DNA of 64,000 nucleotides from Paratinospora sagittata (taxonomy: Eukaryota; Streptophyta; Magnoliopsida; Ranunculales; Menispermaceae). The stretch is taken from the NCBI GenBank assembly GCA_035771175.1, contig CM069607.1, positions 10,350,501 through 10,414,500 on the forward strand, written 5' to 3'. Below the pieces are notes generated by a model that was not told where the DNA came from, did not search any database, and saw nothing but the letters and a program-made list of their open reading frames with translations. Shown here piece after piece: positions 1 through 11,398 of the stretch (position 1 is its first letter; the number at the start of each line of letters is the position of its first letter). The translations under genes and the position numbers were made by a program.

Positions 1-305
1 GACTGGCTAACAGACTGAGAGAGTGACTTTGATGCTTATGAGCATGCTCGGGTCTGGTATACTTGAATTTTGGTGGAAGTTGGAAGGAATATTTTATTTG
101 TATAAACTTGTACGTATAAATAACTATTATAATAGTATAATGATGGCACTCTAAAGGTTTGATAGTAAGCCTTATAGATCTCCAACTTGTTGATTTGAAA
201 GTATGAAGTTATTGTTATTGGTGCCACAAGATATTATTAAATACACAGGGTTGGTATATAGGCCTTGAAATTTAGTGTGCTGACTCAATTTTGCTAAGGG
301 TCTTA
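1..305. other. degraded interior of a gypsy element, no gene recognised
   Basis: AT-rich sequence upstream of the recognisable integrase tail. I see no open frame or motif here. By position it should belong to the Family B element whose 3' LTR follows, but it may also hold unrelated inserted sequence. Confidence 0.35.
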
Positions 306-630
306 CCACAGAAAGGCCAAATGAGATTTGGAATGAAAGGAAAGCTCGCACCGCGATTTGTTAGACCATTAGAGATCCTCGATAGGATAGGTCCATTGGC
401 TTACTGATTTGCTCTACTGTCACTGTTGATAAATGTCCGGAATAGTTTCTATATATTGATGTTGAGGAAATATCATTCGGATTCCATATATGTTATGGAT
501 ATAACTCAACTCTAAGTTGGGGAGGATACCACGTATCAAGAAGAGCAAACATGGGAGCGGAACTCTAAACTGCGGGAGCAATTTTCTGGGATTGAGTCTT
601 ACTTGAGGAATATTCCTCGATTCTAAATTT
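306..630 (+). pseudogene. integrase C-terminal remnant of Family B gypsy element
   Basis: Translating the plus strand gives fragments typical of the gypsy integrase C-terminal region: MRFGMKGKLAPRF, then EILDRIGPLAY, then MLRKYHSD, then a YQEEQTWER piece. These match the order seen in the intact integrase at 62351-63712 (FGIKGKLAPRFIG, LERIGPVAYRLAL, HVSMLR). Stops interrupt the frame and most of the chromodomain is missing. The remnant sits directly before a purine-rich tract and the Family B LTR, which fits the 3' end of pol. It is non-functional. Confidence 0.7.
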
Positions 631-639
631 CGAGGACAA

Positions 640-660
640 AATTTCTTAAGTTGGGGAGAT
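640..660 (+). other. polypurine tract of Family B element
   Basis: A short run ending TTGGGGAGAT abuts the LTR start TGTAACACCCCG. This is the expected place for the plus-strand primer of an LTR retrotransposon. Confidence 0.55.
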
Positions 661-2210
661 TGTAACACCCCGTAATTTTAATTAAAAACCTACGTCGAAT
701 TACGCATATATTGAGACGTATAATATGCGTATTTTATACGTAAGAGCTAAATATACGCGTATGAAAATACATGCTAGATTTAAGGGGTATTAGTACATCA
801 ATAAACTTATTAAATAAATAATATAAGTTTTATTAGTTGAATGGGTTGGTTAATTAAATATGTGAATTGAGTTGAATTAAATTGATTAATTTATGGGATT
901 GAAAATATGTGGATTGAAGTATGATGTAATGAATTAATGAATAGTATGATTTAATGCATGAAAGTTAAATATTAAGTTGAGTAGCTAAATGGGTCTAAGA
1001 GCATGGAATCATAAAATAATACATGCTCATCTTTTAAGTTGCTTCTCAAAAAAGCAAACTAACATATATAAAAATAAAAAATAAAAAACAAAATCTCTCT
1101 CTCAGTTCTAATCCATATCTCTAACGTTGAAAAAAAAAAAAAGAAAGAAAGAGAGAGAGAGGAAAGAAGTTGATGAAGGAAGGAAAGAAAAAAAGAAGAG
1201 AGAGAGAAGAAGGACGAACGACGAAGAAGGGAAGAGAGGAAAAAGAGGGAGAACGCGGGATTTGCGCGAAATCGGGACTCGCGGTAAGTGATTTTCACTC
1301 TATTTCTTCGTGAAATTAATATCTAAGCTAGATGTAACGATTCTAGCGGAGTAATTTTAGCTATGGGAGTTGTTTTACAGTGTTTTCAAAATTGGGGTTT
1401 TTACCCACCTAGGATGAAAATTTGTTCGAAAGGTAGAAAAACACTCCCTAGACTGTAGGAGCCCCGAATATGTGATTCGATTTCATTTATGTGTTCATTT
1501 GGAATTTTTATAGCCGTTGGAAGTTTGTTGGAATTTAGAGTTTAGATTGGAGACCAATTGAATCATTTAAAACCCGATGAAACTCCAGTTTAAGGCTATA
1601 GAATGGTAGAATGAACTGTTGCGAGTTCATCGATGCTAATTTCATGATTTTTAGAGACCGTTTGACAATTTTAGTAAAAATTTTCATGTTTCTAATGAAC
1701 AGTAATGTGAATAGTGACATGAATAGTACTACGATTATTTCCCGTGAATAAAATGGAATTAGAATCCAATGAAACTCCGGTTTGAGATCATAGAATCGTA
1801 GAGAATTGAATTTCGGACGTTTCGATGCTAAGATTGCGATTTTTGGATATGATTTGATATTTTTAGTAACTAAATATAGGATTTTTGTGAGTAAAATTGA
1901 CTTTGGATGCCTTCGCGAACGTGTAAAAGCTCAATAAATGGGATGGGATGATCGTAAGGATCTATATTTGTGGAATGAATGGAATGATTATATATATATA
2001 TATATATTGGATTTGATTTGTGGTATAACAGGAAAAAAATGTGAAATGTCCATTTTATGGGGAGATGCTGTCGAAATTTCCAAAACTGTTGAGAATTATT
2101 GTGAATGTCCGTTGAGGCTGACAGTGTATTATATACTGTATATGGGTATGTACAGTGTATAATATATTGTGCCGGTCATGACGTCAGCCTAGGTCAGGGG
2201 CGTCGTGACA
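661..2210 (+). repeat. 3' LTR of Family B gypsy element (1,550 bp)
   Basis: The LTR begins TGTAACACCCCG and ends GGGCGTCGTGACA, the usual TG...CA ends. A second copy of the family lies at 20045-22557. Shared blocks include the stretch after CGATTCTAGCGGAG near 1340 and the block before the end around 2090-2150. This copy lacks roughly 1.2 kb in its middle: the segment after CCTTCGCGAACGTGTAAAA jumps directly to the GGGATGATCGTA block. A purine-rich run (about 1125-1250) precedes the GATTTGCG motif. The 3' flank is ACTAG; the matching target duplication would lie left of the window. Confidence 0.8.
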
Positions 2211-2687
2211 ACTAGAACTCAATGTATTCCTTATTATTTATCAATAATATATTTATTTATGTTGATATGGGTTTACATAGTTGTGATTGACACTAAGTCA
2301 TACTTATATACAACTAATATGGGCAACCCAGACCCTAAAGACCGTGCCAAAAATTGTCAGATACATATTCTGGCAAATATTGTCTAGATACATGTTGTAC
2401 TATCACCTTAATAATCGAGCTACCGATCATGACCCAAAGCACCATTAATGTGCTTGTTTTTTGTTGTGTCCAACGCTACACGTATATCTCAAGGATTTCC
2501 ATAAGCAGTCTTCCTCCTTCCTTTAAGATTCGTCACTCCACCCCATGATTATTCAAATTATCTATTACAGTATTTATTAGAAGATCAAAAATTTTTTGGA
2601 TCCATTACTCTTCTGGCGAACACATCTTCTAGATGTGATTGGTGGTCACCCTCTGTTCCTTGGATATCAAATCAGTTTTACGCCATT
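2211..2687. other. spacer, no gene recognised
   Basis: Short unique-looking stretch between the Family B LTR and the Family A element A1. Open frames here are 60-65 codons, overlap each other and match no family I recognise. Confidence 0.4.
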
Positions 2688-4110
2688 TGTCACACCCCGC
2701 CCGGACGCGCCTAAACTGGCGGTACACTCGCGGATGGGGCCTGCATTTGGAATAATAACAATGGTAATAACAGAGTGCGCAACGAAAATATAATACAGTA
2801 CAAGTCTGATTTCATTTAATTCAGAATTCATTTGTACATGACATAGTCAAGGGAACATACTCTACAAAATCTCCAATGAATAATACAAAGGGTAGAAAAT
2901 GTGGGCTCCATAAACCTGCACCCAGTCCACCCTAATTTCCTGTGAAAATTTGGATAACAAAGGCATGAGCTTAACGCGCTCAGTGGGTAAAATAGTTTGT
3001 GAATATAACAATTAATAAAGCAAACTTCATAATTAAATATCTTAAATACACATCATAGCATCATAATCAATCAATATGTATGTATGCATGACACCGTCTC
3101 GTAATGGTTTGATGAACGTACATCGCCTGAGTTCACGTACAGATGTCCTTCCCTAGACGTAGCCAGGTTCTCATTGTACGTCCCTCCTCAGGAACGATGC
3201 TCTGGATTCACGTACAAATGCCCACCCCAGACGTAGCCGGGTTCTCATTGTACGTCCCTCTCCAGAGAAATATAATGAATAGCGAGCAATGCTCCTAACT
3301 ATTCTATGAATCATAAACCACATACGTCTCTAGGTGGTGATATGTATGATGCCAATGCATGAACTGGTCTGATATTTTCTTGACATTTAGACTAACTTTG
3401 GCAACGTCTGGTGATCCTTATCAGGGTTGGTATCACGACGTGCAAGGTTAGGACATTCAGTATTACTTGTATAAGATGATAGCTTTCAATAAGACCAACT
3501 AGATCGGTCCCCAGTTGAGAGGTGAGACACAAGGTCTGCTTAAATACCAATCGCCTAGAGCAGCCCACTGCCTCCTGTTCACTATTTAAAGTTACTGAGG
3601 ACAAGACAGAGTCTAGTTGAGCCAGATTGACCACAAATCCGGCATTATAACAGTGTAATACATGAACTCCAAATATTCAGGCATAAGTGCGACAGTATAA
3701 ACATTATATGACATAATGCAGTGTAAATGAATAGTAGACATAATAACAATTGAATGTAAACTTTAATAAAAGTTATAAAACATGCAAACCTATGTTTCGT
3801 TCCCCACCTTCAGATAAGAACTTCTTCTTTCAGATCTGGCGCTTTCCTCAATATAGAACTTTGTCGTATCACACCGAGAGTCTCGAACAGAGAGTCTCAA
3901 ACAGAAAAGAACTCATAATGAGTGAAAAGAGGAGGAAAAATCACTAGAAAAGGTGATTTGGTGTGAGAAAATGATGAGGAGATAGCTCCTTATATAGGAA
4001 ATTTGGCGCCTCGACGCTCGGGCGGGTGCCCGAACGTTCAAGCGTCCTATCCGAACGTTCGGGCGTTTCTGCCCAAACGAATTTTTTTTTGTGAAATACA
4101 GGGTATTACA
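2688..4110 (-). repeat. 3' LTR of A1 (1,423 bp)
   Basis: On the minus strand it starts TGTAATACCCTGTATTTCAC (4110 downward) and ends GGGGTGTGACA. The promoter side holds two GAACGTTC palindromes plus a degenerate third unit (about 4015-4080), then a TATA box on the minus strand at about 3987-3999. Further in are the GTACGT-containing duplicated segment (about 3110-3265) and the GAGCGCGTTAAGCTCA block common to Family A LTRs. Confidence 0.85.
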
Positions 4111-4130
4111 CTCTACCCCCCTTAAAGGGA
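4111..4130 (-). other. polypurine tract of A1
   Basis: The minus strand reads TTTAAGGGGGGTAGAG directly before the 3' LTR. The same purine run occurs before the A3 LTR (33403) and the A4 LTR (54029), so it is the family's plus-strand primer. Confidence 0.75.
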
Positions 4131-4144
4131 TTTCGCCCTCGAAA

Positions 4145-4657
4145 TCAATTCAAGTGGTTATGATGGTTATCTGCTTGAGATTCACTGCCGGCGTCATCTC
4201 TTGCGAGTTCAAGGTAGTACTTGTATGGTCCCTGAATAGCACTGTGGTCGGTGGAATCCTCATCATCATAAAACCATGGAGAGCAAATGGAATCGGATTC
4301 GTCCTCTGAAGATTCCAACCTTTGCATAACAGATGGTGGTGGAGGGCGTTGGTTACATCGTTTGAGGGGAGGTAGGTTGAGCGGTGGAATACTTTTTCGA
4401 GTTGTTGCTCGAATCCGGCCGCCTGGTAATTTTGGTAGAAGGTCCTGCCAAGATGAGGGCACGAGATTGTTTTGAACAAAATTGTTATGAAAAATCCATA
4501 CACGCTCTAGCGATAAAGATCGCTGTCTGTGTGGCGATGGAGTTGGTGATGCAAAGTAGTTGTGACTTGACTCAGATTCTGAAGGAGTCGCCACAGGTTG
4601 CCAATGGGGCCATTGAGTGTGTGCATCACTATATCCATTGGTATTATTTTTAGACAT
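4145..4657 (-). CDS. ORF3: small accessory ORF between pol and polypurine tract (A1)
   Basis: An uninterrupted frame of about 170 codons starts MSKNNTNGYSDAHTQW and ends SESQADNHHNHLN. An in-frame ATG two codons further upstream (4663) is also possible. I recognise no domain. The middle is rich in proline, arginine and serine (PSPHRQRSLSLERVW) and the C-terminal third is acidic (SSEDESDS, YDDEDSTD). The frame follows the pol stop at 4755 by about 95 bp and ends just before the polypurine tract. Copies A3 (33261-33368) and A4 (53887-53994) keep the same first and last residues but have lost the middle by an internal deletion, so both termini are shared in frame. That supports a real, formerly translated ORF over chance. 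It is open here although the neighbouring pol is badly decayed. Function unknown. Confidence 0.5.
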   Translation of the reverse strand: MSKNNTNGYSDAHTQWPHWQPVATPSESESSHNYFASPTPSPHRQRSLSLERVWIFHNNFVQNNLVPSSWQDLLPKLPGGRIRATTRKSIPPLNLPPLKRCNQRPPPPSVMQRLESSEDESDSICSPWFYDDEDSTDHSAIQGPYKYYLELARDDAGSESQADNHHNHLN

Positions 4658-4682
4658 CTGCATAGTTATTCAAGTGAAACGA
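4658..4682 (-). promoter_or_regulatory. candidate 3' splice acceptor before ORF3
   Basis: On the minus strand TTTCACTTGAATAACTATGCAG runs straight into the ORF3 ATG at 4657. A3 (AG at 33259-33260) and A4 (AG at 53885-53886) keep a comparable sequence; A3 reads CACTAACTACGCAG with a CTAAC branch-point-like motif. No transcript evidence is available. Confidence 0.35.
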
Positions 4683-4754
4683 TATATTAAGATATGTGTA
4701 AACAAGGTTCCATCATTTTATTGATAAGTGAAAGTAGTACAGTGTATCACATCA

Positions 4755-7700
4755 TCAATTTGTACTAGAAAACAATTCAGGGTATTTCTGTTTAATTGTT
4801 GCTTCTAGTTCCCATGTTGCTTCCTCGACGCCGTGGTGATCCCAGAGCACCTTCACAAGTGGTATGCTACGTCGCCTTAGTTCTTGATTTTTTCTATCCA
4901 AAATCTGTATCGCTCTCTCCTGATACTTTTTTCCTTCCTCAGCTCGAACCTCGACTAGAGGGATGATATGCGAAGGATCAGGACGATACTTGCGAAGCAT
5001 AGATACGTTTAGGCATGGACGATGGAAGGGACAGACGATAAGCAAGTTTGCTAATACGTTCAATGATCTGAAATGGACCTATATACCACGGGGAGAGCTT
5101 TCATTTGATCCCAAAGCGTTTGACACCTCTTGTGGGCTGAACTTTTAGAAAAACAAAGTCCCCTTTATTAAATTTTAGATGTTGTCTCTGCTTGTTAGCA
5201 TAGCTCTTCTATCGAATTTGTGCAACACGAAGTCGTTCCTTTACTAGTGTGATCTTCTCAGTAGTCTCTTGAAGTAGTTTAGGGCCCAACTGCGGTCGAT
5301 CTGCCATATCTAACCATCATACCAGAAATCTGCAAGGGCGACCATAGAGAGCCTCGTACGGTGCCTTGTCGATACTAGTTTGGTAGCTGTTGTTGTATGC
5401 AAACTCAGCTAAATGTAAGTACTTTGCCCATCTGTCATTAAAGTCCAAAATGCAGCATCGTAAGATGTCTTCTAAGATTTGTATAAGCTGCTCTGACTGC
5501 CCATCAGTCTAAGGGTGAAATGTTGTGCTCATGCTGATCTTAGAGTCCATTCTACTCTGAAAGCTTTGCCAAAACTTTGATGTGAATCAAGGGTCTCGAT
5601 CAGAGACGATCGTGAGTGGTATGCCATGAAGACTTCCCCATTTGAAAGTTAAGAGTGCAAGCAACGTACAATTTTCTACTCAGGGCATCAGCCACAACAT
5701 TGGCCTATTCGGGATGGTACTGGAGTTGAAAGTCATAATCTTTCAAGAATTCCAACCATCTTCTCTGGCGGAGGTTTAAGTCTCTCTGAGTGTATATGTA
5801 CTTAAGACTCTTGTGATCTGAGAAGACCTTGAACCGTTCACCGTATAGGTAATGACACCATAATTTCAGTGCAGATACGACCGCTGCAAGTTCCAAGTCA
5901 TGTGTTGGGTAATTACCCTCATGAATCTTCAGTTGCCTCGTGGCATATGCAACAACTTGGCCTTCTTGCATTAGTACGACACCTAAGTGTTGGAGAGAGG
6001 CGTCGGTGTATAATGAGAATCCAATTGCATTTCTTGGAGTGATAAGTACAGGTGATGCCTCACAAGCAGGATTCCAGATGAATCGCACGTCTTTTCGAGT
6101 GAGCTTGGTCATAGGTTCAACAATCTTTGAGAAATCCTTGATGAAGCGTCTGTAATTGCCAACCAAACCAAGAAAACTCCTGATCTGAGTAACAGTGGTA
6201 GGCTGCTTCCAGTTTAAAACTGCTTCAACCTTAGAAGGATCTACCTCAATGCCATTGCCTGAAACCACATGGCCTAGGAATTGAACTCGCTTCGCCCAAA
6301 ATTCACACTTACTCAAGTTTGCATACAGTTGGTGTCTTCTCAACGTCTGGAGGACTATCTTCAAATGATCTTATGGTCTTCCTCAGTTGAGGAATATATC
6401 AAGTTGTCGTCCACAAAAACCACCACAAATCGATCTAAGTATAACTTGAAGATGCGATTCATCAAATCCATGAATGCAGCAGGTGAATTTGTTAGGCCGA
6501 ACGACATGACCAAGAACTCGTAGTGACCGTACCGAGTTCTGAATGTCGTCTTGGTAATGTTCGACTCTCGGATCTAGAGTTGGTGATAACCGGACCGTAA
6601 ATCAATCTTAGAGAAGTATTTGACATCTCTAAGTTGGTCGAACAAGTCATCGATCCTGGGCAATGGGTATCTGTTCTTAATGGTGACGTTATTGAGCTTA
6701 CGATAGTCTATGCAAAGTTGTAACGAACCATCCTTTTTGCTAACGAACAGAACTGGAGCGCCCCAGGGTGATGAACTCTTTCTGATAAAGCCATTACTCT
6801 CTAATTTTTTCAGTTGTTTGTCTAATTCGACCAGCTTGACATTTGACATTCTGTATGGTGGAATTGAGATAGGCCATGTCCCATGTATAAGGTTGATTTC
6901 AAAATCGAATTCCCTAACTGGAGGTAGATCAGGAAGGTCATTTAGAAAAACTGCTGGGAATTCAGATATGACTGGAACATCGTGTACTTTGAGAGGGTAT
7001 GCTGCTGGTGATTCCTTTTCATCACCAAGGGATAGAGCTCGAAGTTGTGCCTTGAGAAGTGCAACTGTTGATTTGTGTAACCATTTCCTTGTTCCTTGAA
7101 TCTTGACAAACTCTCATGTAGGCAAGGTTAACTGAACTTGCGTCTTCATACATTCGATCTTTGCATTCAGTGGTGCTAGCCAAACCATGCCGAGGATTAT
7201 GTCGAAGTCCTCAATGTCCATCACAAAGAGATATGCATATATTATCTGTTCTGACATTCGAAGCTCGCATCGAGAACACTGTAAATTCACGTCAGTACCA
7301 GATCCGAACGGTGATGTGACATGGAGTGTGATGTCTGTGGGTTCAGGCTGCAGGCCTAAATGTCTTACCAATGCCGACGATATAAAAGAATGTGTAGCAA
7401 CTTAATCAAACAAAACATGCACCATTGTATTGAACAAAGGAAAGGTACCTTCGACTACATTGTTGTCTGGGAGGGGTTATTGAGCAATGGCAAATGTTCT
7501 GCTGGTTCGGCCTGGGTTGGGCATTAGCAGAAGGTGGTGCTTGTTGGACTGAAACAAAGGGAATAAGTTGTTGAAGGTGCAGACAGACATATTTTACATG
7601 GCCCTTCTGGCCGCAGTTGAAACACGTCGGCTGACACTGTGGATGGTTCTGTTGGTCATGCTGGTTGTTCTACCGGCCATGCTGATTGTGGTGTCGACCA

Positions 7701-8750
7701 CCATCTCTGCCATTGCAGTTTCTACGGCCATCCCTTCCATAACAACCTCTGCGGCCATGATTACGAAAACCCTGATGGTTAGGGTTAGAAGGTTCAGCCG
7801 CAGGTGTTGTGGCCTCATTCTTCGAAACAGGGACTGGGAGGGCTGGGTTTTGATTGTAGTAGGGCTTCTTCTTGTTGCCCTGTTGGGAAAACGTTGCAGG
7901 CTGTTTTTCCTTATTCATTCTCTGCTCCTGTAAGATCTTCTCTTGTTCAATGCTCATGGCCTTGTCAACAACCTCATTGTAAATCTTGAGATCTAAGATC
8001 GACAAGGCTTGTTGAATATCATGGCAAAGGCCATTATAAAATTTCTCAGTCTTATCTCGCTCCGTTGAGATGGTGGAGAGTGAGTAAACTGATAATTCTT
8101 TGAATTTTCCAGCATATTTCCTGACGTTCATGGTGCCCTGGTATAACTTAGCGAATTCCTGGCGCTTCTGTCTCTTCACAGCGCCGGGAAAATACTCATC
8201 AATAAACATTGACTCGAACTGTTGCCAAGTCATATATGCTATGTTGACCCTTGGGTCCTCTTTCACTGTTATCCACCATGTGTTTGCTCCACCAACAAGT
8301 TGGTAGGTCGCTAGTGGAATTTTACGAGTCTCATCGACTCCCATTGCATCAAGAGCCTTCTTTGACTCATCCAACCACTTTTGCACCTTATCAGCATTAA
8401 TGGTGCCAGCAAAAGTAAGAGGATGTAGCCTCTTGTACTTGGTAATCTGATCGGTTTGAGATTCCGATCTAAATCTTACAAGTGCCTGAACAGGCAACCT
8501 GACTGGCCGCGGTCTCACGAACGACCGTTTGAACAGTGGTTTTCATCGCCTCAATAAATCCGGCGAAGAAGGTTTCCATGCTCGAAGGCATGACAAAAGG
8601 TGCGGGTGGGGGTGGTATTGCCTGCCCAGATGTAGTGGCAGTGTTGGGTGTGACTCATGCTGTCGTCGGAGGCGGCGGTTCCTAAATCTCAGGAGGTGCC
8701 TCCACTGCTGGACGGACAGTACGTGGCCTTCCTCTCTTCCTGGTTTGCAT
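4755..8750 (-). pseudogene. gag-pol of A1, decayed, integrase N-terminus deleted
   Basis: The start MQTRKRGRPRTVRP lies at 8750. Gag follows (LTFAGTINADKVQKW, WQQFESMFIDEYFP), then a basic G/R/N region and the zinc knuckle CFNCGQKGHVKYVC, all degraded by stops. Protease is broken. Reverse transcriptase keeps [26 protein letters not shown] and VVFVDD. RNase H keeps [13 protein letters not shown] and [10 protein letters not shown]. Near 5640-5655 the RNase H tail joins directly to the mid-integrase segment around the second catalytic Asp, so roughly 600 bp of integrase N-terminus present in A3 is missing. The C-terminal chromodomain region (4755-5063) keeps VLWDHHGVEEATWELEA and PELFSSTN. Dozens of frame breaks show it cannot encode a polyprotein. 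Confidence 0.85.
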
Positions 8751-9279
8751 TTTCTCACTGGCAAGGAGAAAATAAAACCAAGATTTAGGAACTGTAGCCA
8801 AGTATAATGTTATAGTATGCTCAGCAACAATTTCGAGAGTACTACAATGTTAAAATCACTTATTTTTCTAAGTATAGTGTAAGGTTTTTGTTGAGGAATC
8901 AAAGAGTCTTATATATCTCGTATGTTTGGCCATGGTGTAAAAACAAGGTTAGAATGTTTATATAATAAGTATAAAACATTGCAAGTATTTCAAATGATTT
9001 GGTTTTGGTTTTTTGTGAACATACATATATATTTCATTGAAAATCCATACGAGTCATAAGAATTCTAAGATTTGCCTTGATAAATATCCTGGTATAACGT
9101 TCCATCGTAATCTTATGTATTCAAACTCTTACTCTTAGTCTTTTCGATTATTATCCAAGTTCGTGTGTCCCATACCACTTGACTTTGGTAATAAAGGTGT
9201 TAACCAAGTTAAGTTGTATGAACACAGTCTCTAAAAACATCGGCTGAATAGTAGTTCATTAATAATATCTTCCAAGTTT
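8751..9279. other. ORF1-gag spacer of A1, first part
   Basis: No gene. The minus strand carries TTTTATTTTCTCCTTGCCAG ending 7 bases before the gag ATG (AG at 8758-8759), shared with A2 and A3. The rest aligns by eye with the spacers at 27705-28494 and 57812-58569. The solo LTR is inserted immediately to the right. Confidence 0.6.
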
Positions 9280-9284
9280 ACTCG

Positions 9285-11148
9285 TGTGACGCCTCGAAAA
9301 TTGTTTCATCTAGCCAATAACCCAATTGCACTTTGCCCAAACTCTATGTGTTGCCTTGATATGGTTGGTGTTTGTTTGATGGTTGTTTAATGTTTGTATA
9401 GTTGATGCTTGATAATGTATATAAATATGTGTATTATAAATTGTATATGGGTCATGTTAAATTAAAGTATAATGCATATGTTATTATTTATGCATGAGTC
9501 CATTAAACCATGAATTGATATGGGTTAGGATTGATTGAATAAAAGGATAAATGAGAATGAAAATTTGGTGTATTAAATGGATTGGACATTTAAAATACAT
9601 GGAAGCATGAGATTGGTTAAAGTACATGTGGTTGGTATGGGTAGTATGAGACCAACACATTTGAAGGTTGGTGCATGAAAGTGGACAAGTGTCTCATGCC
9701 CATTTCTCTTCTCCAAGAAAGTGAGGTGAGTGGAGGGAATCAAGAAAGTGCTAGAAAGTGGTGGAGGGAATCAAGGAAGTGCTAGAAAGTGAGGTGAGTG
9801 GAGAGAAAGGAAAAAAATAAAAGAAAAGAAGAGAAAGGAAAAAAGAAGAGAAAGAAAGAAGGAGTTGCTTGAGGAAAATCTCTGCAACGTTTTCATCAAA
9901 GAGCTGGTTCTTCGGGATATATGGTCAGATTGCGCTCAAATTTTGTCAGCAAGTTCGTAGCTTATGGTTCTGCATTCTGAACGGTGGAGATCTTGATTAG
10001 AGGTTTCGTATAAGAGATCTAACCTCTCAAACAAAGCTGGTCGGAAAGTCTAGATTTCTCACGCCGTTGGGTTGATTCGGTTTGGTGGTCGTGTGTGGTT
10101 AAATACTCTCGCGAGGCTTGGTTGTGAGTAGACTTCATTATGATTATATCTTTTATGTCATCATATCACTTATATATATATTGTATGTTGAAAGCATGAA
10201 TGTGTTCTAATGTTTTGAATGATGCATTGATTTGAGAAAACCTTATGACTTTGGTTGGGCCCATCTATCTGGCTAATAGGGGGACTTAACCTTGTCATAG
10301 GAGGGTTTTAAAAAGGAAATGATTGGGGTCAACGGTACGGTGAAATAGACGTGCACTAGTAACCCCAAATAAACATGATTGGGGTCAACGATACGGTGAA
10401 ATAGACGTGCACTAGTAACCTCAAATAAACATGATTGGGGTCAACGGTACGGTGAAATGGACGTGCACTAGTAACCCCAATGCATGTGGAACGTGGATCC
10501 AAATTGATAAGCTTTTACTTGCATCAAACTTATTATAAATGCTTGATATCTATATGTTATGAGCTTTTAATCATGCTACACATTGACATGCATACATGAT
10601 GTTTATTGATGAGTATTGATAGCATATTTGAATTCTATTCACTGGGCACCGTTGGCTCACCCTCATTTTCCTCTTTCAGGTCCATCTGCCCCGAATAAGG
10701 GCAAAGGAGTAGTCATATCTTAAGGGCCTTGCCTGCGAGAGAATCCAAGGCCTCGATGTGAGTTGAGAGGCATTTTGATTGAACTGTGTTTTAAATTATG
10801 AAGTATTATATTTTGGATTATATAATTATAACACTTACCACATTGTAGTATGGGTGAGTTGGGACTTGTTAGATAGACCATGTGGGAATATGACGGTTTT
10901 TATTTGTACCCACAATTTTGGACTTTATGTGTATGTCGATTTTAATGGACTGTAGGGATTATGATTTTATTTATGGTTCATTTTTATGGATTATCTCTTG
11001 TCTTGGATGATTAATACGGTTGGTAGTTTTGTTTAGTACCTTTTGATATTATGTCGTTATTTGAGATAAGGCTCGTAGGGCGTCCTGCCCCAACATTCCG
11101 CACACCATTCCCTGCGGGGTTGGTGGTCCGGGGTGCGGGGTCGCCACA
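9285..11148 (+). mobile_element. Family C solo LTR (1,864 bp) with 5-bp target duplication
   Basis: Begins TGTGACGCCTCGAAAATT and ends GGTGCGGGGTCGCCACA. It is flanked on both sides by ACTCG (9280-9284 and 11149-11153). The paired Family C LTR at 59532-62339 confirms both ends. With an intact target duplication and no internal region, this is a solo LTR left by recombination between two LTRs. It lies in the opposite orientation to its host A1. It lacks about 0.9 kb present in the LTR at 59532-62339 (about 60610-61535 there). Confidence 0.9.
10318..10495 (+). repeat. three tandem units of about 59 bp inside the Family C LTR
   Basis: The unit GATTGGGGTCAACG(G/A)TACGG continues with GACGTGCACTAGTAACC. 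It occurs three times here and twice in the Family C LTR at about 60245-60357. The copy number differs between LTRs of one family. Confidence 0.8.
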
Positions 11149-11398
11149 ACTCGTCCCATACCGTGTAAACTTAGTGATAATGTTAGTAATGCAACCTTTT
11201 CCAAATGTTTCTTTTCACACAAGGTCATGGGTTTTCTTACTTCCACATTTTATTTAGTATACTCCAATTTTGTTATGTCTCATACCACTCCAAAGTTAGT
11301 GATACAAAAGAAAGAATGGTTATAAGTCAGCCCACCAAAGATAGTCTTAAACAAAAAATTTCATTCATATATAAAAGAAAAGTTTACAATGTCAGTAA

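Noticed and set aside
1059..1298. Minus-strand Ser/Phe-rich 79-codon frame in the B LTR
   Set aside because: Comes from a purine-rich low-complexity run.
4091..4653. Plus-strand frames opposite ORF3
   Set aside because: Antisense shadows; they have no counterpart in A3 or A4.
5940..7933. Plus-strand frames of 60-129 codons opposite A1 gag-pol
   Set aside because: All mirror the minus-strand gag-pol, whose motifs are clear; no independent family match.
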